Under the pieces are notes generated by a model, which worked only from the letters and a program-made list of their open reading frames with translations, was not told where the DNA came from and made no database searches. DNA of 64,000 nt from Sphingomonas sp. YR710 (GTDB lineage: Bacteria; Pseudomonadota; Alphaproteobacteria; Sphingomonadales; Sphingomonadaceae), in the NCBI RefSeq assembly GCF_900101455.1, contig NZ_FMZJ01000001.1, positions 426,489 to 490,488 on the forward strand, in the 5' to 3' direction. Made by a program: the position numbers and the translations under genes. The first letter of the stretch is position 1; the number at the start of each line of letters is the position of its first letter. Positions 35,754 through 44,873 of this stretch are shown here, piece by piece.

Positions 35754-35936
35754 ATGATAAAATTGCCTCTGTGCCTGTTGCCCATCGTTTTGTTGACCGG
35801 TTGCATTTCGGTGTCCGCGCCTGACAAGCCGATCGAGATCAACCTGAATGTCAATGTGAAGCAGGAGGTGGTCGTCCGTCTTCAAAAGGATGCGGAAGAT
35901 TTCATCACCAACAACCCGGAGCTTTTCCCGAAATGA
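35754..35936 (+). CDS. ynbE: YnbE-like outer membrane lipoprotein
   Basis: 60 aa from the ATG at 35754; the longer frame from 35691 would place a non-signal segment first. Signal peptide with lipobox LTGC; mature part INLNVNVKQEVVVRLQKD and a C-terminal ELFPK match the small YnbE family, which in E. coli forms a beta-strand stack on YdbH. It ends overlapping the ydbL start (ATGA at 35933). Confidence 0.88.
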   Translation: MIKLPLCLLPIVLLTGCISVSAPDKPIEINLNVNVKQEVVVRLQKDAEDFITNNPELFPK

Positions 35937-36319
35937 CGCGCTTTTCCCACTTCATTCTATCGGCCGTGGCGGTCGCAGCGGCCACGGTTGCCGGCACCGC
36001 CGCGCTGGCGGCCGATCCGGTGGTGACGGCGGCGCTGGAAAGCGGCGCCGTCGGCGAGCAATGGGACGGCTATCTTGGCTTCGTCCAGCCGCCCGCCGCC
36101 GATGTGAAAGCCGCCGTCGACGCGATCAATATCAAGCGTCGTGCAGGCTATACTCAGGTGGCTGCGGCACGAAACGTCACCGTCGATCAGTTCGCACAAA
36201 CCACAGCGTGCAGCACGTTGCGCGCGGTCAAGCCCGGTCAGGCGTATCGGTTGAAGGATGGCGCGTGGCACAAGCGGGCAGGCAACGAGCCCATCGCCCC
36301 TGATTATTGCGGCGGCTGA
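35933..36319 (+). CDS. ydbL: YdbL family periplasmic chaperone-like protein (DUF1318)
   Basis: 128 aa. Cleavable signal peptide (to about AALAADPV). The DUF1318 core is ALESGAVGEQWDGYLGFV, then INIKRRAGYTQVAAARNVTVDQF and a C-terminal Cys pair. In E. coli YdbL tunes the YdbH-YnbE interaction. Overlap with ynbE and order after ydbH support this operon. No terminator is evident before the ATP synthase genes, which start about 180 bp later. Confidence 0.85.
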   Translation: MTRFSHFILSAVAVAAATVAGTAALAADPVVTAALESGAVGEQWDGYLGFVQPPAADVKAAVDAINIKRRAGYTQVAAARNVTVDQFAQTTACSTLRAVKPGQAYRLKDGAWHKRAGNEPIAPDYCGG

Positions 36320-36497
36320 CGCAAATTCTGGCTTTCTCTTGATAAACCGGCGGTATTTCTGTCGGACAATGCCTCTGCCTCCAGGAAGTTGGCCGCAGCG
36401 CGGTTGACTCGGGGGAACCCCGTTCCTAAAGGGTTCACGCCTTGGCGGGGTCGCTCGTCGGCATGCGGTCACGCCTCCATGAGGGAGGATGCGTCGC

Positions 36498-36818
36498 ATG
36501 GCGGAGAATGGTCCCGGACAAGACCCGGAAGGCATGGATGAGGCCCGCCTGGCGTCGCTCGATGAGCGGTTGAAGGCGGCGCAGGATGCTGAAGCGGCAA
36601 GGACGGCGGCGACGCGGAAAAAACCCGACAAGGGATATTCCCAGGGTAATCGCGTGCTGACCGAACTGATCGCGGGGATTGTTGGCGGGGGATTGTTTGG
36701 CTGGCTGTTCGATCGCTGGCTGGGCACTTCGCCCTGGCTCCTATTGGTGATGCTGTTCCTCGGAATCGGCGTTGCCTTCAGGAATATCATTCGGATTTCC
36801 AACGAGCGCCCGGAATAG
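36498..36818 (+). CDS. atpI: F0F1 ATP synthase assembly protein I (AtpI/AtpZ-like)
   Basis: 106 aa from the ATG at 36498, 8 nt after GGGAGG; the ATG at 36489 lies too close to it. A charged N-terminal region is followed by two membrane helices (LIAGIVGGGLFGWLF and WLLLVMLFLGIGVAF), the usual AtpI/AtpZ layout. It aids c-ring assembly and Mg2+ handling. It is the first gene of the F0 operon, 39 bp before atpB. Confidence 0.9.
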   Translation: MAENGPGQDPEGMDEARLASLDERLKAAQDAEAARTAATRKKPDKGYSQGNRVLTELIAGIVGGGLFGWLFDRWLGTSPWLLLVMLFLGIGVAFRNIIRISNERPE

Positions 36819-36857
36819 CTTCCGGACGCTTTTGGCATAAGCAGGGGTAAGGCAAGC

Positions 36858-37643
36858 GTGGCGGCCGAATCGGGCAAGATCGATCCAATGCATCAATTCC
36901 TCATCGAACCTATGTTCGGTAAGGATTGGGCGATTGCAGGCCATAACATCGCGTTTACGAACAGCGCGATGTGGATGGTCGTCACCTTGATCGCCCTGTG
37001 GGTGTTCATGCTGGGAGGTATGAAGCGGGAACTGATCCCCGGCCGCTGGCAGGTCGCCGTCGAAGGTTTCATCGGCTTCATTACGGACATGATGCGCACG
37101 AGCATCGGTCCGGAAGGCCGCAAATTCACGCCTTATGTCTTTTCGCTGTTCATGTTCATCCTGATTTCGAACGTGATGGGCATGATGCCGACCGGCATAT
37201 TCGGCGTGCATCCGTTCACTGTGACGAGCCATCTGACAATTACGGGCGTGCTCGCGATCCTGAGCTTCTCGATCGTGCTGATCGTCGGCTTCGGCCGGCA
37301 TGGCTTCCACTTCTTCTCTCTGTTCGTGCCGCACGGCACGCCAGGCTATATGATCCCGCTGATCTTCCTGATCGAGCTGTTCTCCTTCATGATCCGGCCT
37401 TTCTCGCTCGGCTTGCGATTGTTCGTCGCGATGACCGCGGGCCACATCCTGATGAAGGTGCTCGCGGGCTTCGTGATCAACGGTATCCATGCCGGCGCCT
37501 TGACGATTGCCATCGTCACCATCCCGAGTTTCGTGCTGATGATCGGCATCACGCTGCTGGAACTGCTGGTGTGTGCGATCCAGGCCTATGTGTTCGCATT
37601 GTTGACCTCGCTCTATCTGAACGACGCGATCAACCTGCACTGA
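36858..37643 (+). CDS. atpB: F0 ATP synthase subunit a
   Basis: 261 aa, GTG start at 36858 after TAAGG; a later ATG at 36888 would drop a conserved segment (GKIDPMHQF) typical of this clade. It has six membrane helices. The essential stretch FSLGLRLFVAMTAGHILMKVL contains the conserved Arg of the proton channel, opposite subunit c. It conducts protons in the oxidative ATP synthase. Confidence 0.97.
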   Translation: MAAESGKIDPMHQFLIEPMFGKDWAIAGHNIAFTNSAMWMVVTLIALWVFMLGGMKRELIPGRWQVAVEGFIGFITDMMRTSIGPEGRKFTPYVFSLFMFILISNVMGMMPTGIFGVHPFTVTSHLTITGVLAILSFSIVLIVGFGRHGFHFFSLFVPHGTPGYMIPLIFLIELFSFMIRPFSLGLRLFVAMTAGHILMKVLAGFVINGIHAGALTIAIVTIPSFVLMIGITLLELLVCAIQAYVFALLTSLYLNDAINLH

Positions 37644-37689
37644 ATTTACGACCATCCTTTTCAACCAATCATACCTAAGGAGTTAAAAC

Positions 37690-37917
37690 ATGGACGCAGC
37701 AGCAGCAAAGCTCATCGGTGCCGGTCTGGCCGCTATCGGTGTCGGTCTCGCGGCGCTCGGCGTGGGCAACGTGTTCGGTTCGTTCCTCGAATCCGCGCTG
37801 CGTAACCCGGCCGCTGCCGATGGCCAGCAGGGCCGCCTCTTCATCGGCTTCGCGGCCGCCGAACTTCTCGGCCTGCTCGCGTTCGTCGTTGCGATGATCC
37901 TGCTCTTCGTCGCGTAA
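37690..37917 (+). CDS. atpE: F0 ATP synthase subunit c
   Basis: 75 aa, two membrane helices joined by a polar loop (RNPAAADGQQ), with the ion-binding carboxylate Glu in the second helix (AAELLGLLAFV). The proton-type signature fits, with no Na+-binding features seen. A strong Shine-Dalgarno (AAGGAG) precedes the ATG. It is the rotor ring subunit, made at high copy. Confidence 0.98.
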   Translation: MDAAAAKLIGAGLAAIGVGLAALGVGNVFGSFLESALRNPAAADGQQGRLFIGFAAAELLGLLAFVVAMILLFVA

Positions 37918-37972
37918 CACAGCTAATGGGGCCGGCTTCTGCCGGTCCCGAAGCGCTGACTAGGGACTCCCG

Positions 37973-38467
37973 ATGCCTCAGATCGCACAAATTGCGGCGA
38001 CCTATGCTTCGCAGATCTTCTGGTTGCTGATTGTTTTCGGCCTGATCTATTTTGTGATCGGCCAGGGCATGATGCCGAAGATCGAAGCGACCGTCGACGC
38101 GCGCGAAAAGAAGATCGCCGACGATCTCGCCGCGGCCCAGGCCGCGCGGGCTCAGGCCGATGCGACCGATGCAGCATATCGGGCCCGTATCGAGGAAGCG
38201 CGCGCCGCAGCGACGAAGACCGCCCTGGAAGCCAAGGCCCAGGGTGCTTCGACGATGGCTGCGCGGCTGAAGAAAGCGGATGCCGAGCTCGCCGTGCAGG
38301 CTGCGGAGGCAGATGCTTCGCTCAAGGCGGCGACCGCGCAGGCGCTCGCCGAAATCGAAGGCGTTGCCACCGACGCCGCTCGTGACATCGTTGCCAAGGT
38401 ATCCGGCCTTTCGGTCGATCCGGCCGCAGCGCAAAGTGCGGTGAAAGCCGCGCTGGCGAATAGCTGA
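37973..38467 (+). CDS. atpF': F0 ATP synthase subunit b'
   Basis: 164 aa. One N-terminal membrane helix (SQIFWLLIVFGLIYFVIGQ), then a long Ala-rich charged coil forming the peripheral stalk. The paired b'/b arrangement is typical of photosynthetic and alphaproteobacterial ATP synthases. It lies 9 bp ahead of atpF. Confidence 0.95.
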   Translation: MPQIAQIAATYASQIFWLLIVFGLIYFVIGQGMMPKIEATVDAREKKIADDLAAAQAARAQADATDAAYRARIEEARAAATKTALEAKAQGASTMAARLKKADAELAVQAAEADASLKAATAQALAEIEGVATDAARDIVAKVSGLSVDPAAAQSAVKAALANS

Positions 38468-38476
38468 GGACGCATC

Positions 38477-39055
38477 ATGACCGATAACGCTTCTGTTGCT
38501 AAGCCGATGCCGACCGGTTCCACCCAGGCTGTGGAAGGCGCCGAGCACCATATCGATCCCACCGCGCTGGGCATGAATGCCACCGCATGGGTGTCGCTGG
38601 CCATGCTGCTGGTGATCGTATTGATGGTCTGGAAGAAGGTTCCGGCGATCGTCAATGCGATGCTCGACAAAAGGATCGCATTGATCCGCGCGCAACTCGA
38701 CGAAGCATCGAGCCTGCGCGCCGATGCCGAGAAATTGCGTGCCGAATATGAGGCCAAGGCCAAGGCGGCGGCGTCCGAGGCTGAGCAATTGCTGGCGCAC
38801 GCTCAGGTTGAGGCCGAGGCGATCGTGAAACAGGCCAAGGTTGATACGGCCGCGCTGATCAAGCGTCGCGGCAAGATGGCCGAGGACAAGATTGCCGCAG
38901 CCCAGCGTACGGCGATTGCCGAAGTCCGCGCGACGGCGGCCAATGCGGCAGCCACGGCGGCAGCGAGCCTGATTGCCGAACGGCATGACGCTTCGGCCGA
39001 CAAGCCGCTCGTCGACCAGGCGATCACCAGGCTGGGAACCACCCGCCTGAATTGA
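38477..39055 (+). CDS. atpF: F0 ATP synthase subunit b
   Basis: 192 aa. A 40-residue N-terminal extension precedes the membrane helix (AWVSLAMLLVIVLMVWKKV); the rest is an Ala/Glu/Lys-rich coiled coil to the C-terminus. With b' it forms the stator stalk. It is the last gene of the F0 operon, and a strong terminator follows at 39088. F1 genes are not in this window, as expected for alphaproteobacteria where F0 and F1 are separate operons. Confidence 0.95.
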   Translation: MTDNASVAKPMPTGSTQAVEGAEHHIDPTALGMNATAWVSLAMLLVIVLMVWKKVPAIVNAMLDKRIALIRAQLDEASSLRADAEKLRAEYEAKAKAAASEAEQLLAHAQVEAEAIVKQAKVDTAALIKRRGKMAEDKIAAAQRTAIAEVRATAANAAATAAASLIAERHDASADKPLVDQAITRLGTTRLN

Positions 39056-39087
39056 TCTGATCGGGCGCTCCGGTCACCCATCAAAGG

Positions 39088-39119
39088 GGTCCCGCTGGTC
39101 ATCAGCGGGGCCTTTTTTT
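39088..39119 (+). terminator. Intrinsic terminator of the F0 operon
   Basis: GGTCCCGCTG pairs with CAGCGGGGCC (10 bp, one G-U) across GTCAT and is followed by seven T's. Classic rho-independent terminator, 33 bp after the atpF stop. Confidence 0.95.
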
Positions 39120-39166
39120 GTAATCATTGCCCTCATGGCTGTCGGGTGCCGATCCTCCGCCTCAGC

Positions 39167-39195
39167 TTGACTCGTAAAGTTGATATCAACATAAG
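39167..39195 (+). promoter_or_regulatory. Promoter of the MarR gene, spacer occupied by an operator
   Basis: TTGACT (39167-39172), a 17-bp spacer, then CATAAG (39190-39195) fits a sigma-70-type promoter with moderate -10. The predicted transcription start, about 7 nt after the -10, falls at or next to the ATG at 39202, so the mRNA would have little or no leader. Confidence 0.5.
39179..39190. promoter_or_regulatory. Perfect 12-bp palindrome, MarR-type operator
   Basis: GTTGATATCAAC reads the same on both strands and sits between the -35 and -10 of the MarR gene's promoter. TTGATATCAA-type palindromes are the usual MarR target, so binding here would block RNA polymerase (autorepression). Confidence 0.7.
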
Positions 39196-39201
39196 TGGTT
39201 C

Positions 39202-39645
39202 ATGCCGGACCCCGCCTTATCCTATTCCACAACGATCCATATCCGGGACACTTGCCTGTGCCTTCAGGTGCAACGTGCGGCGCGGGCGCTGGCCCGGCGC
39301 TTCGACGAGGCATTTCGTCCCCTCGATCTCACCAACGGCCAGTTTTCATTGCTGATGTCGCTCAATCGGCCGGAGCCACCTTCGATCGGTGCTGTCGCGG
39401 CGTTGTTGGCGATGGACCGCACCACACTGACTGCGGCGATCAAGCCGCTCGAACGGCGCGGCCTGCTGGCGGTATCGGTCGATCCGGCCGACAAGCGCGG
39501 TCGGCTCCTGGCGTTGACCCGTGAGGGGCAGGCGCTTCTGGCGCAGGCCGTACCGATCTGGGAGCATCATCACAACGCTCTGGCGGCCGGGATGCCGAAT
39601 GTCAGCCTGGCTCGTCTCAGCGAGGATCTTCGGGCACTGATCTGA
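39202..39645 (+). CDS. MarR family transcriptional regulator
   Basis: 147 aa. The winged helix is visible: FSLLMSLNRPEPPSIGAVAALLAMDRTTLTAAIKPLERRGLL, then the wing DPADKRGRLLALTREG. No Shine-Dalgarno precedes the ATG. The palindrome inside its promoter suggests autoregulation, relieved by a small ligand, probably an aromatic or phenolic compound. A small membrane protein follows 44 bp later and may be its target or operon partner. Confidence 0.92.
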   Translation: MPDPALSYSTTIHIRDTCLCLQVQRAARALARRFDEAFRPLDLTNGQFSLLMSLNRPEPPSIGAVAALLAMDRTTLTAAIKPLERRGLLAVSVDPADKRGRLLALTREGQALLAQAVPIWEHHHNALAAGMPNVSLARLSEDLRALI

Positions 39646-39689
39646 CGGCTCAGCTTCCGGACGATCCGGAGCAAGTCGTCCTTTACTCT

Positions 39690-39989
39690 ATGATCATTCC
39701 TTGGCTTTATCCTGTCGCGATGGCGGCGATTGCATCGATATGGGCATGGCTGATGATGTTGGGCGGGATGCGGGCGTATCTCGATCGCCAGCTGTCGTCC
39801 GGCTTTGCCTTCGCGCTGATTCTGTCGGGCGTGATCGCCCTGCCGCTTCTGTTCAGTCGGAAGACAGGCCTGCTGCGGTCGATGGCGCCTTCCGGGCTGG
39901 TTCGCGCTGGCCTCTCGGTGACGATTGTCGCGGTTGCCGTGACTGGTCACATCCAGGAATTGCTCACTCTCATATCCCGCACGACATGA
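39690..39989 (+). CDS. Small membrane protein, unknown function
   Basis: 99 aa. Three predicted membrane helices (about 5-25, 38-55 and 70-95; IPWLYPVAMAAIASIWAWLMML, FAFALILSGVIALPLLF, AGLSVTIVAVAVTGHIQ). It follows the MarR gene in the same direction without a terminator. The composition and frame are convincing as coding; no family recognised. Confidence 0.6.
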   Translation: MIIPWLYPVAMAAIASIWAWLMMLGGMRAYLDRQLSSGFAFALILSGVIALPLLFSRKTGLLRSMAPSGLVRAGLSVTIVAVAVTGHIQELLTLISRTT

Positions 39990-40030
39990 ATTGCTTCGGG
40001 GGAGTTCAATCTGGCTGGCAAATTCCCTAG

Positions 40031-41962
40031 ATGGGGGATGTGACTGATCCACCTCCCATCGACCGCTTCAATGAAGAAAAAAGCATCTATACCGTGCAGG
40101 GATCCGAGGCACCGGATCTTGAAGCCGGCGTAGCCGCGATCCGCAATGTGCTCGAAACCCTCCCGGTGCGGCCCGGCGTCTATCGCATGCAGGATGCGCG
40201 GGGCGACGTGCTCTATGTCGGCAAGGCGCGTGCGCTGAAGAACCGCGTCGCCAATTACACGCAGGTAACCCGCCTGCCGAAGCGGCTCCAGCGGATGGTG
40301 GCGCAGACCCGCTCGATGACGATCGTGACGACCAATAGCGAGGCGGAGGCGCTGCTGCTCGAGGCGCAGCTGATCAAGCGCTATCGGCCGCCCTATAACG
40401 TACTGCTGCGCGACGATAAAAGTTTCCCCTTCATCCTGCTGCGCGAGGATCATGATTTTCCGCGCATCCAGAAGCATCGCGGGGCGCGACGGGCGAAGGG
40501 CCAATATTATGGCCCGTTCGCGAGCGCCGGATCGGTCACGCAGACCCTGAACGCTCTGCAGAAGCTGTTCCTGTTGCGCAGTTGCACCGACAGGTTCTTC
40601 GCCAATCGGTCGCGTCCGTGCCTGCTCCACCAGATCAAGCGCTGCTCGGCACCATGTGTCGACCGCATCAGCGCCGAAGATTATGCCGACCTGGTCGAGG
40701 ACGCGAAGGCGTTTCTCGGCGGCAAATCGACGCAGGTCCAGAAGAAGCTCGGCGAGGCAATGAGCGCGGCGGCCGAGGCGATGGATTATGAGATGGCGGC
40801 GGTGTTCCGCGATCGGCTGCGCGCATTGACTTTCATCCAGGGATCACAGGCGATCAATGCCGAAGGGCTGGGCGATGCCGATATCTTCGCGCTGCACGCG
40901 AAATCCGGTGTGGTGGGTATCCAGGCCTTTTTTATCCGCGGCGGCCAGAATTGGGGGCATCGGAGCTTCTTCCCGGCCCATACCGCCGACGTGCCCGAAG
41001 ACGAGGTGTTCACCAGCTTCCTGATGCAATTTTACGAGGAAGTGCCGCCGCCCCGCCTTGTGCTCGTCGATCGCGAACCCGCTGAATGCGCGCTGCTCGC
41101 GGTCGCGTTGGCCGAGCGGGCGGGCCGCAAGGTACAGGTCAAGGTGCCGCAGCGCGGTGAACAGCGTGGGCTGATGGACCAGGCACGCCGCAATGCGCGG
41201 GAGGCGCTCGACCGGCGAATGGCGGAATCGACCACGCAAGGCCGGATCATGCAGGAGATGACCGAGCTGTTCGAACTGGATGGCGTGCCCGACAGGATCG
41301 AAGTCTATGACAATAGCCATATCATGGGCACGAATGCGATCGGCGCGATGATCGTCGCCGGACCCGAAGGCTTTCGCAAGAGCGGCTATCGCAAATTCAA
41401 CATCCGCAATCCCGAAACAGCACCGGGCGACGATTTCGCGATGATGCGCGAGGTGCTGGGGAGGCGTTTTGCGCGGCTGGAGAAAGAGGATCCCGAACGG
41501 AGCGGCGGCGAATGGCCCAACCTGTTGCTGATCGACGGAGGTAAGGGGCAGGTGACGGCGGTTTGCAATGTGCTCGAGGAAATGGGCGTGCAGGACGTGC
41601 CCGTCGTCGGCATATCGAAGGGGCCCGACCGTAATGCGGGCCGCGAGCATTTTCATCTGCCTGGCGGCCGGGAATCGATGCTGCCGCCGAATTCTCCGTT
41701 ATTATTTTATCTGCAACGGCTGCGTGATGAAGCACATCGTTTCGCCATCGGCGTACATCGCACAAAAAGAGCGGCCAATTTTACATCCAGCCCGCTGGAT
41801 GACGTGCCCGGCATCGGCCCGGCACGAAAGAAAGCATTGCTCATGCATTTCGGAACGGCCAAAGCTGTACGAAGTGCTTCGTTGACGGACCTGGAACGTG
41901 CGCCGGGTGTTTCGAAGGGGATGGCAAAAGTTATTCACGATTTCTTTCATTCTGGTGGTTAA
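40031..41962 (+). CDS. uvrC: Excinuclease ABC subunit C
   Basis: 643 aa. The GIY-YIG nuclease domain appears as GVYRMQDARGDVLYVGKA (3' incision), a UVR motif region (MDYEMAAVFRDRLRAL) contacts UvrB, the RNase H-like C-terminal nuclease (DNSHIMGTNAIGAMIVAGPEG, LLLIDGGKGQ; 5' incision) and tandem helix-hairpin-helix motifs (DVPGIGPARKKALL, APGVSKGMAKVIHDF) follow. It makes both cuts in nucleotide excision repair. Base composition of the last ~270 bp is slightly more AT-rich than the rest. Confidence 0.97.
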   Translation: MGDVTDPPPIDRFNEEKSIYTVQGSEAPDLEAGVAAIRNVLETLPVRPGVYRMQDARGDVLYVGKARALKNRVANYTQVTRLPKRLQRMVAQTRSMTIVTTNSEAEALLLEAQLIKRYRPPYNVLLRDDKSFPFILLREDHDFPRIQKHRGARRAKGQYYGPFASAGSVTQTLNALQKLFLLRSCTDRFFANRSRPCLLHQIKRCSAPCVDRISAEDYADLVEDAKAFLGGKSTQVQKKLGEAMSAAAEAMDYEMAAVFRDRLRALTFIQGSQAINAEGLGDADIFALHAKSGVVGIQAFFIRGGQNWGHRSFFPAHTADVPEDEVFTSFLMQFYEEVPPPRLVLVDREPAECALLAVALAERAGRKVQVKVPQRGEQRGLMDQARRNAREALDRRMAESTTQGRIMQEMTELFELDGVPDRIEVYDNSHIMGTNAIGAMIVAGPEGFRKSGYRKFNIRNPETAPGDDFAMMREVLGRRFARLEKEDPERSGGEWPNLLLIDGGKGQVTAVCNVLEEMGVQDVPVVGISKGPDRNAGREHFHLPGGRESMLPPNSPLLFYLQRLRDEAHRFAIGVHRTKRAANFTSSPLDDVPGIGPARKKALLMHFGTAKAVRSASLTDLERAPGVSKGMAKVIHDFFHSGG

Positions 41963-41972
41963 TGCCTAGGAA

Positions 41973-42956
41973 ATGTCATTCAGCCCCCCCCATTTTCGGC
42001 CGAACAGACCGGTGACGACGCGCGTCCTCGTCACGATCGATACCGAGCTGACCTGGCGGCCCGGCGAGGGCTGGAACGACTGGCAATCCTCCTATGAACG
42101 GTCCTATGAGGCCGCCGGCGTCGGCGTCGGCTATCAACTGCGGATATTGGCGCAGCATGCGTTGAAGGCCTGCTTCTTCGTCGATCCGGTGCCAGCCTGC
42201 GTTTACGGCATCGAACCGATCAAGCGGATGGTCGATCCGATCCTGTCGGCGGGACAGGAGGTGCAATTACACCTGCATCCGCAATGGTTTGGTGCCGCGG
42301 ACGGTCAGACGACCAGCGCGTTCGAACTCAACGAATATGACGAGCAGGCCCAGCGCGACCTGATAGCGCGCGCCCGCGATCTGCTGGTCGAGGCGGGGGT
42401 GCCCGAGCCGGTTGCATTTCGTGCGGGCAGCTATGCGGCGAACAGCGATACGCTGCGTGCACTGGCCTCGCTCGGATTTCGCTACGATAGCAGCCATAAC
42501 GGCCATCAGCACCCGTGGCCGAGCGCGATCGATCTGCCGGTCGATCAGACCACGCCAATCGAGCATCACGGCATAGTTGAAATTCCCGTGACGTTGATCT
42601 CCGACGGATCTTCGTCCCGGCATCTACAGATTTGCGCCGTTTCGATGAATGAATTGCGGGCGGCGATCGAACATGCGGATCAGGCGAGCCAGCCGGTTGT
42701 CAACATCGTCAGCCATAGTTTCGAACTCGCCAATCGTTTCGGAACGGCTCCGAATCGGGTCCATGTCCGTCGGTTCGAGGCGCTGTGCGATTATCTTTCG
42801 AGAGAACGTGCGCGCTTTCCGACGGCGTTTTTTTCCGAATTGCACGATATTGATCTCGATATTCCGTCGCAGTTGCTGCCGTCGATGTCATGGCGCCGGC
42901 TCGGGCGGCTCGTCGAACAAATCTGGTCCAATCAGGTCGCCGAGCGCGCCGGCTGA
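41973..42956 (+). CDS. Polysaccharide deacetylase-like protein
   Basis: 327 aa. NodB-like fold: VLVTIDTELTW carries the catalytic Asp, HLHPQW the two His of the metal site, and FRAGSYAAN the Arg. No signal peptide, so the location is unclear. Family members deacetylate chitin, peptidoglycan or exopolysaccharide. It starts 11 bp after uvrC and may be co-transcribed. A run of eight C's lies at codons 5-7; a GTG at about 42012 could be an alternative start beyond it. Confidence 0.82.
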   Translation: MSFSPPHFRPNRPVTTRVLVTIDTELTWRPGEGWNDWQSSYERSYEAAGVGVGYQLRILAQHALKACFFVDPVPACVYGIEPIKRMVDPILSAGQEVQLHLHPQWFGAADGQTTSAFELNEYDEQAQRDLIARARDLLVEAGVPEPVAFRAGSYAANSDTLRALASLGFRYDSSHNGHQHPWPSAIDLPVDQTTPIEHHGIVEIPVTLISDGSSSRHLQICAVSMNELRAAIEHADQASQPVVNIVSHSFELANRFGTAPNRVHVRRFEALCDYLSRERARFPTAFFSELHDIDLDIPSQLLPSMSWRRLGRLVEQIWSNQVAERAG

Positions 42957-43004
42957 GAGTCTGTCATCCGGCGTGACAGTGCCGGTCGATCGCGCCATGC
43001 TCGC

Positions 43005-43742
43005 ATGATGCTGGTTCGGACATCCGCGATATTATGCTCGGTGCTGCCGCATGGCGAACATGGCGCGATCGCGCGTGCGCTGACGCCGGAACATGGCTTG
43101 CTGGCGGGCTATGTGCGCGGCGGGCGATCGCGGCGGCAGCGCCCCGTGTTGATGGCCGGAAATCTGCTTGAGGCCGAATATCGCGCGCGGACCGAGGAGC
43201 AATTGCCGGGCCTCACAGTCGAACTCATTCACAGCCGCGGTGGGCTGTTGGGCGAACCGTTGCCGGCGGCCGCGATCGACTGGCTCTGCGCGCTGACGGC
43301 GATCGCTTTGCCCGAGGCGCAGGCCTTTCCGAACATATATGCGGCGTTGGACGGCGTGCTGGCCGCGATCGAATATGCGCCGGCCGCGCGCGGCTGGGCG
43401 GCGGCGGCCGTGCGCTATGAATTGTTGCTTCTGTCGGAACTCGGCTTCGGGCTCGATCTGTCGGCCTGCGTGGCAACGGGATCGCGCGATGATCTGGCGT
43501 TCGTCAGCCCCAGGAGCGCCGCCGCCGTCTCGCGGGCTGCCGGTTCCGCGCACGCGGAGCGGCTGCTTCCGCTGCCGGCATTTTTGCTGAGCGGGCAGGG
43601 CGAGGGTGACTGGCCGGATATCGTCGATGGTTTCCGCCTCACCGGCTATTTCCTGCGACGCGATATCCTGGGCGATCGTCGAATCGATCCCTGGGCGGCG
43701 CGCGAAAGGCTGATCGATCGGATCCGGCGGCTTATCGGCTGA
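43005..43742 (+). CDS. recO: DNA repair protein RecO
   Basis: 245 aa. N-terminal OB fold ([37 protein letters not shown]) and a helical C-terminal domain; the zinc-finger cysteines of some RecO proteins are absent, as is common. With RecR it loads RecA onto SSB-coated gaps. A second ATG follows the first directly. The gene sits between the deacetylase and leuB. Confidence 0.93.
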   Translation: MMLVRTSAILCSVLPHGEHGAIARALTPEHGLLAGYVRGGRSRRQRPVLMAGNLLEAEYRARTEEQLPGLTVELIHSRGGLLGEPLPAAAIDWLCALTAIALPEAQAFPNIYAALDGVLAAIEYAPAARGWAAAAVRYELLLLSELGFGLDLSACVATGSRDDLAFVSPRSAAAVSRAAGSAHAERLLPLPAFLLSGQGEGDWPDIVDGFRLTGYFLRRDILGDRRIDPWAARERLIDRIRRLIG

Positions 43743-43814
43743 GCAACATCTTGCATGCAGCCATGTGGCAGGGCATGGCCGCGCGCGATAAACTGAAGCT
43801 TCGAGGAAAACGTC

Positions 43815-44858
43815 ATGCTCATCGCCCTCCTTCCCGGTGACGGGATCGGTCCCGAAGTCGTCGCGGAGGCCACGCGTGTGCTGAAGGCCGTCGTCGGCGA
43901 CCGGCTGACGTTTGAAACTGCGGCTGTTGGCGGGGCTGCCTATAAGGTGCATGGCCATCCGCTGCCGCCGGCGACGCTCGATCTGGCGCGCAAGGCCGAT
44001 GCGATCCTGTTCGGCGCGGTCGGCGATCCTGATTGCGACAAGCTCGAACGCCATTTGCGGCCGGAGCAGGCGATATTGGGCCTGCGCAAGGAACTGACGC
44101 TGTTCGCCAATCTGCGGCCCGCCCGGCTGTTTCCCGAACTGGCCGATGCATCGGCGCTGCGGCCCGAGGTTGCGGAACAGATCGACATGGTGATCGTCCG
44201 CGAACTCAATGGCGATGTCTATTTCGGCGAAAAAGGAATGCGCAAGACCGCCTCCGGTCGTCGCGAAGGCTATGATATCATGTCCTATAATGAGGACGAG
44301 GTGGCACGGATCGCGCGGGTCGGCTTCGAGACCGCACGCGTACGCAAAGGCAAGCTTTGCTCGGTCGACAAGGCCAATGTGCTCGAAACGTCGCAATTGT
44401 GGCGCGATGTGGTGATCGAGATATCCTCGGAATATCCCGATATCGAGCTCAGCCATATGTATGTCGACAATGCCGCGATGCAGCTGGTGCGGAATCCCGG
44501 CCAGTTCGACGTGATCGTCACCGGCAATCTGTTCGGCGATATCCTGTCCGATCAGGCGTCGATGTGCGCGGGCTCGATCGGCATGCTGCCGTCGGCATCG
44601 CTCGATAGCGCGCAGAAGGGCCTGTACGAGCCGATCCACGGTTCGGCACCCGATATTGCCGGCCAGGGCAAGGCCAATCCGCTCGCCACGATCCTCTCGG
44701 CTGGGATGATGCTGCGCTACTCGCTGGGGTTGGTGGCCGAGGCTGATCGTATAGAGGCGGCCGTCGCAAAGGCGCTGGCAGGCGGCGCACGCTCGCCGGA
44801 TCTTGGCGGCAGGATGACGACCACCCAGATGGGCGATACGGTGCTGGCAGCGCTGTAG
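43815..44858 (+). CDS. leuB: 3-isopropylmalate dehydrogenase
   Basis: 347 aa. [10 protein letters not shown] at the N-terminus, [20 protein letters not shown], and the isopropylmalate dehydrogenase signature [19 protein letters not shown]. It oxidatively decarboxylates 3-isopropylmalate to 2-ketoisocaproate with NAD+ in leucine synthesis. The leuC/leuD genes are not adjacent. A Shine-Dalgarno (CGAGGAAAA) precedes the start. Confidence 0.97.
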   Translation: MLIALLPGDGIGPEVVAEATRVLKAVVGDRLTFETAAVGGAAYKVHGHPLPPATLDLARKADAILFGAVGDPDCDKLERHLRPEQAILGLRKELTLFANLRPARLFPELADASALRPEVAEQIDMVIVRELNGDVYFGEKGMRKTASGRREGYDIMSYNEDEVARIARVGFETARVRKGKLCSVDKANVLETSQLWRDVVIEISSEYPDIELSHMYVDNAAMQLVRNPGQFDVIVTGNLFGDILSDQASMCAGSIGMLPSASLDSAQKGLYEPIHGSAPDIAGQGKANPLATILSAGMMLRYSLGLVAEADRIEAAVAKALAGGARSPDLGGRMTTTQMGDTVLAAL

Positions 44859-44873
44859 TTCGAAAATGGGTGC

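Noticed and set aside
36320..36497. Clear sigma-70 promoter before atpI
   Set aside because: TTGATA and TTGACT occur but neither has a proper -10 at 16-18 bp; not listed as a feature.
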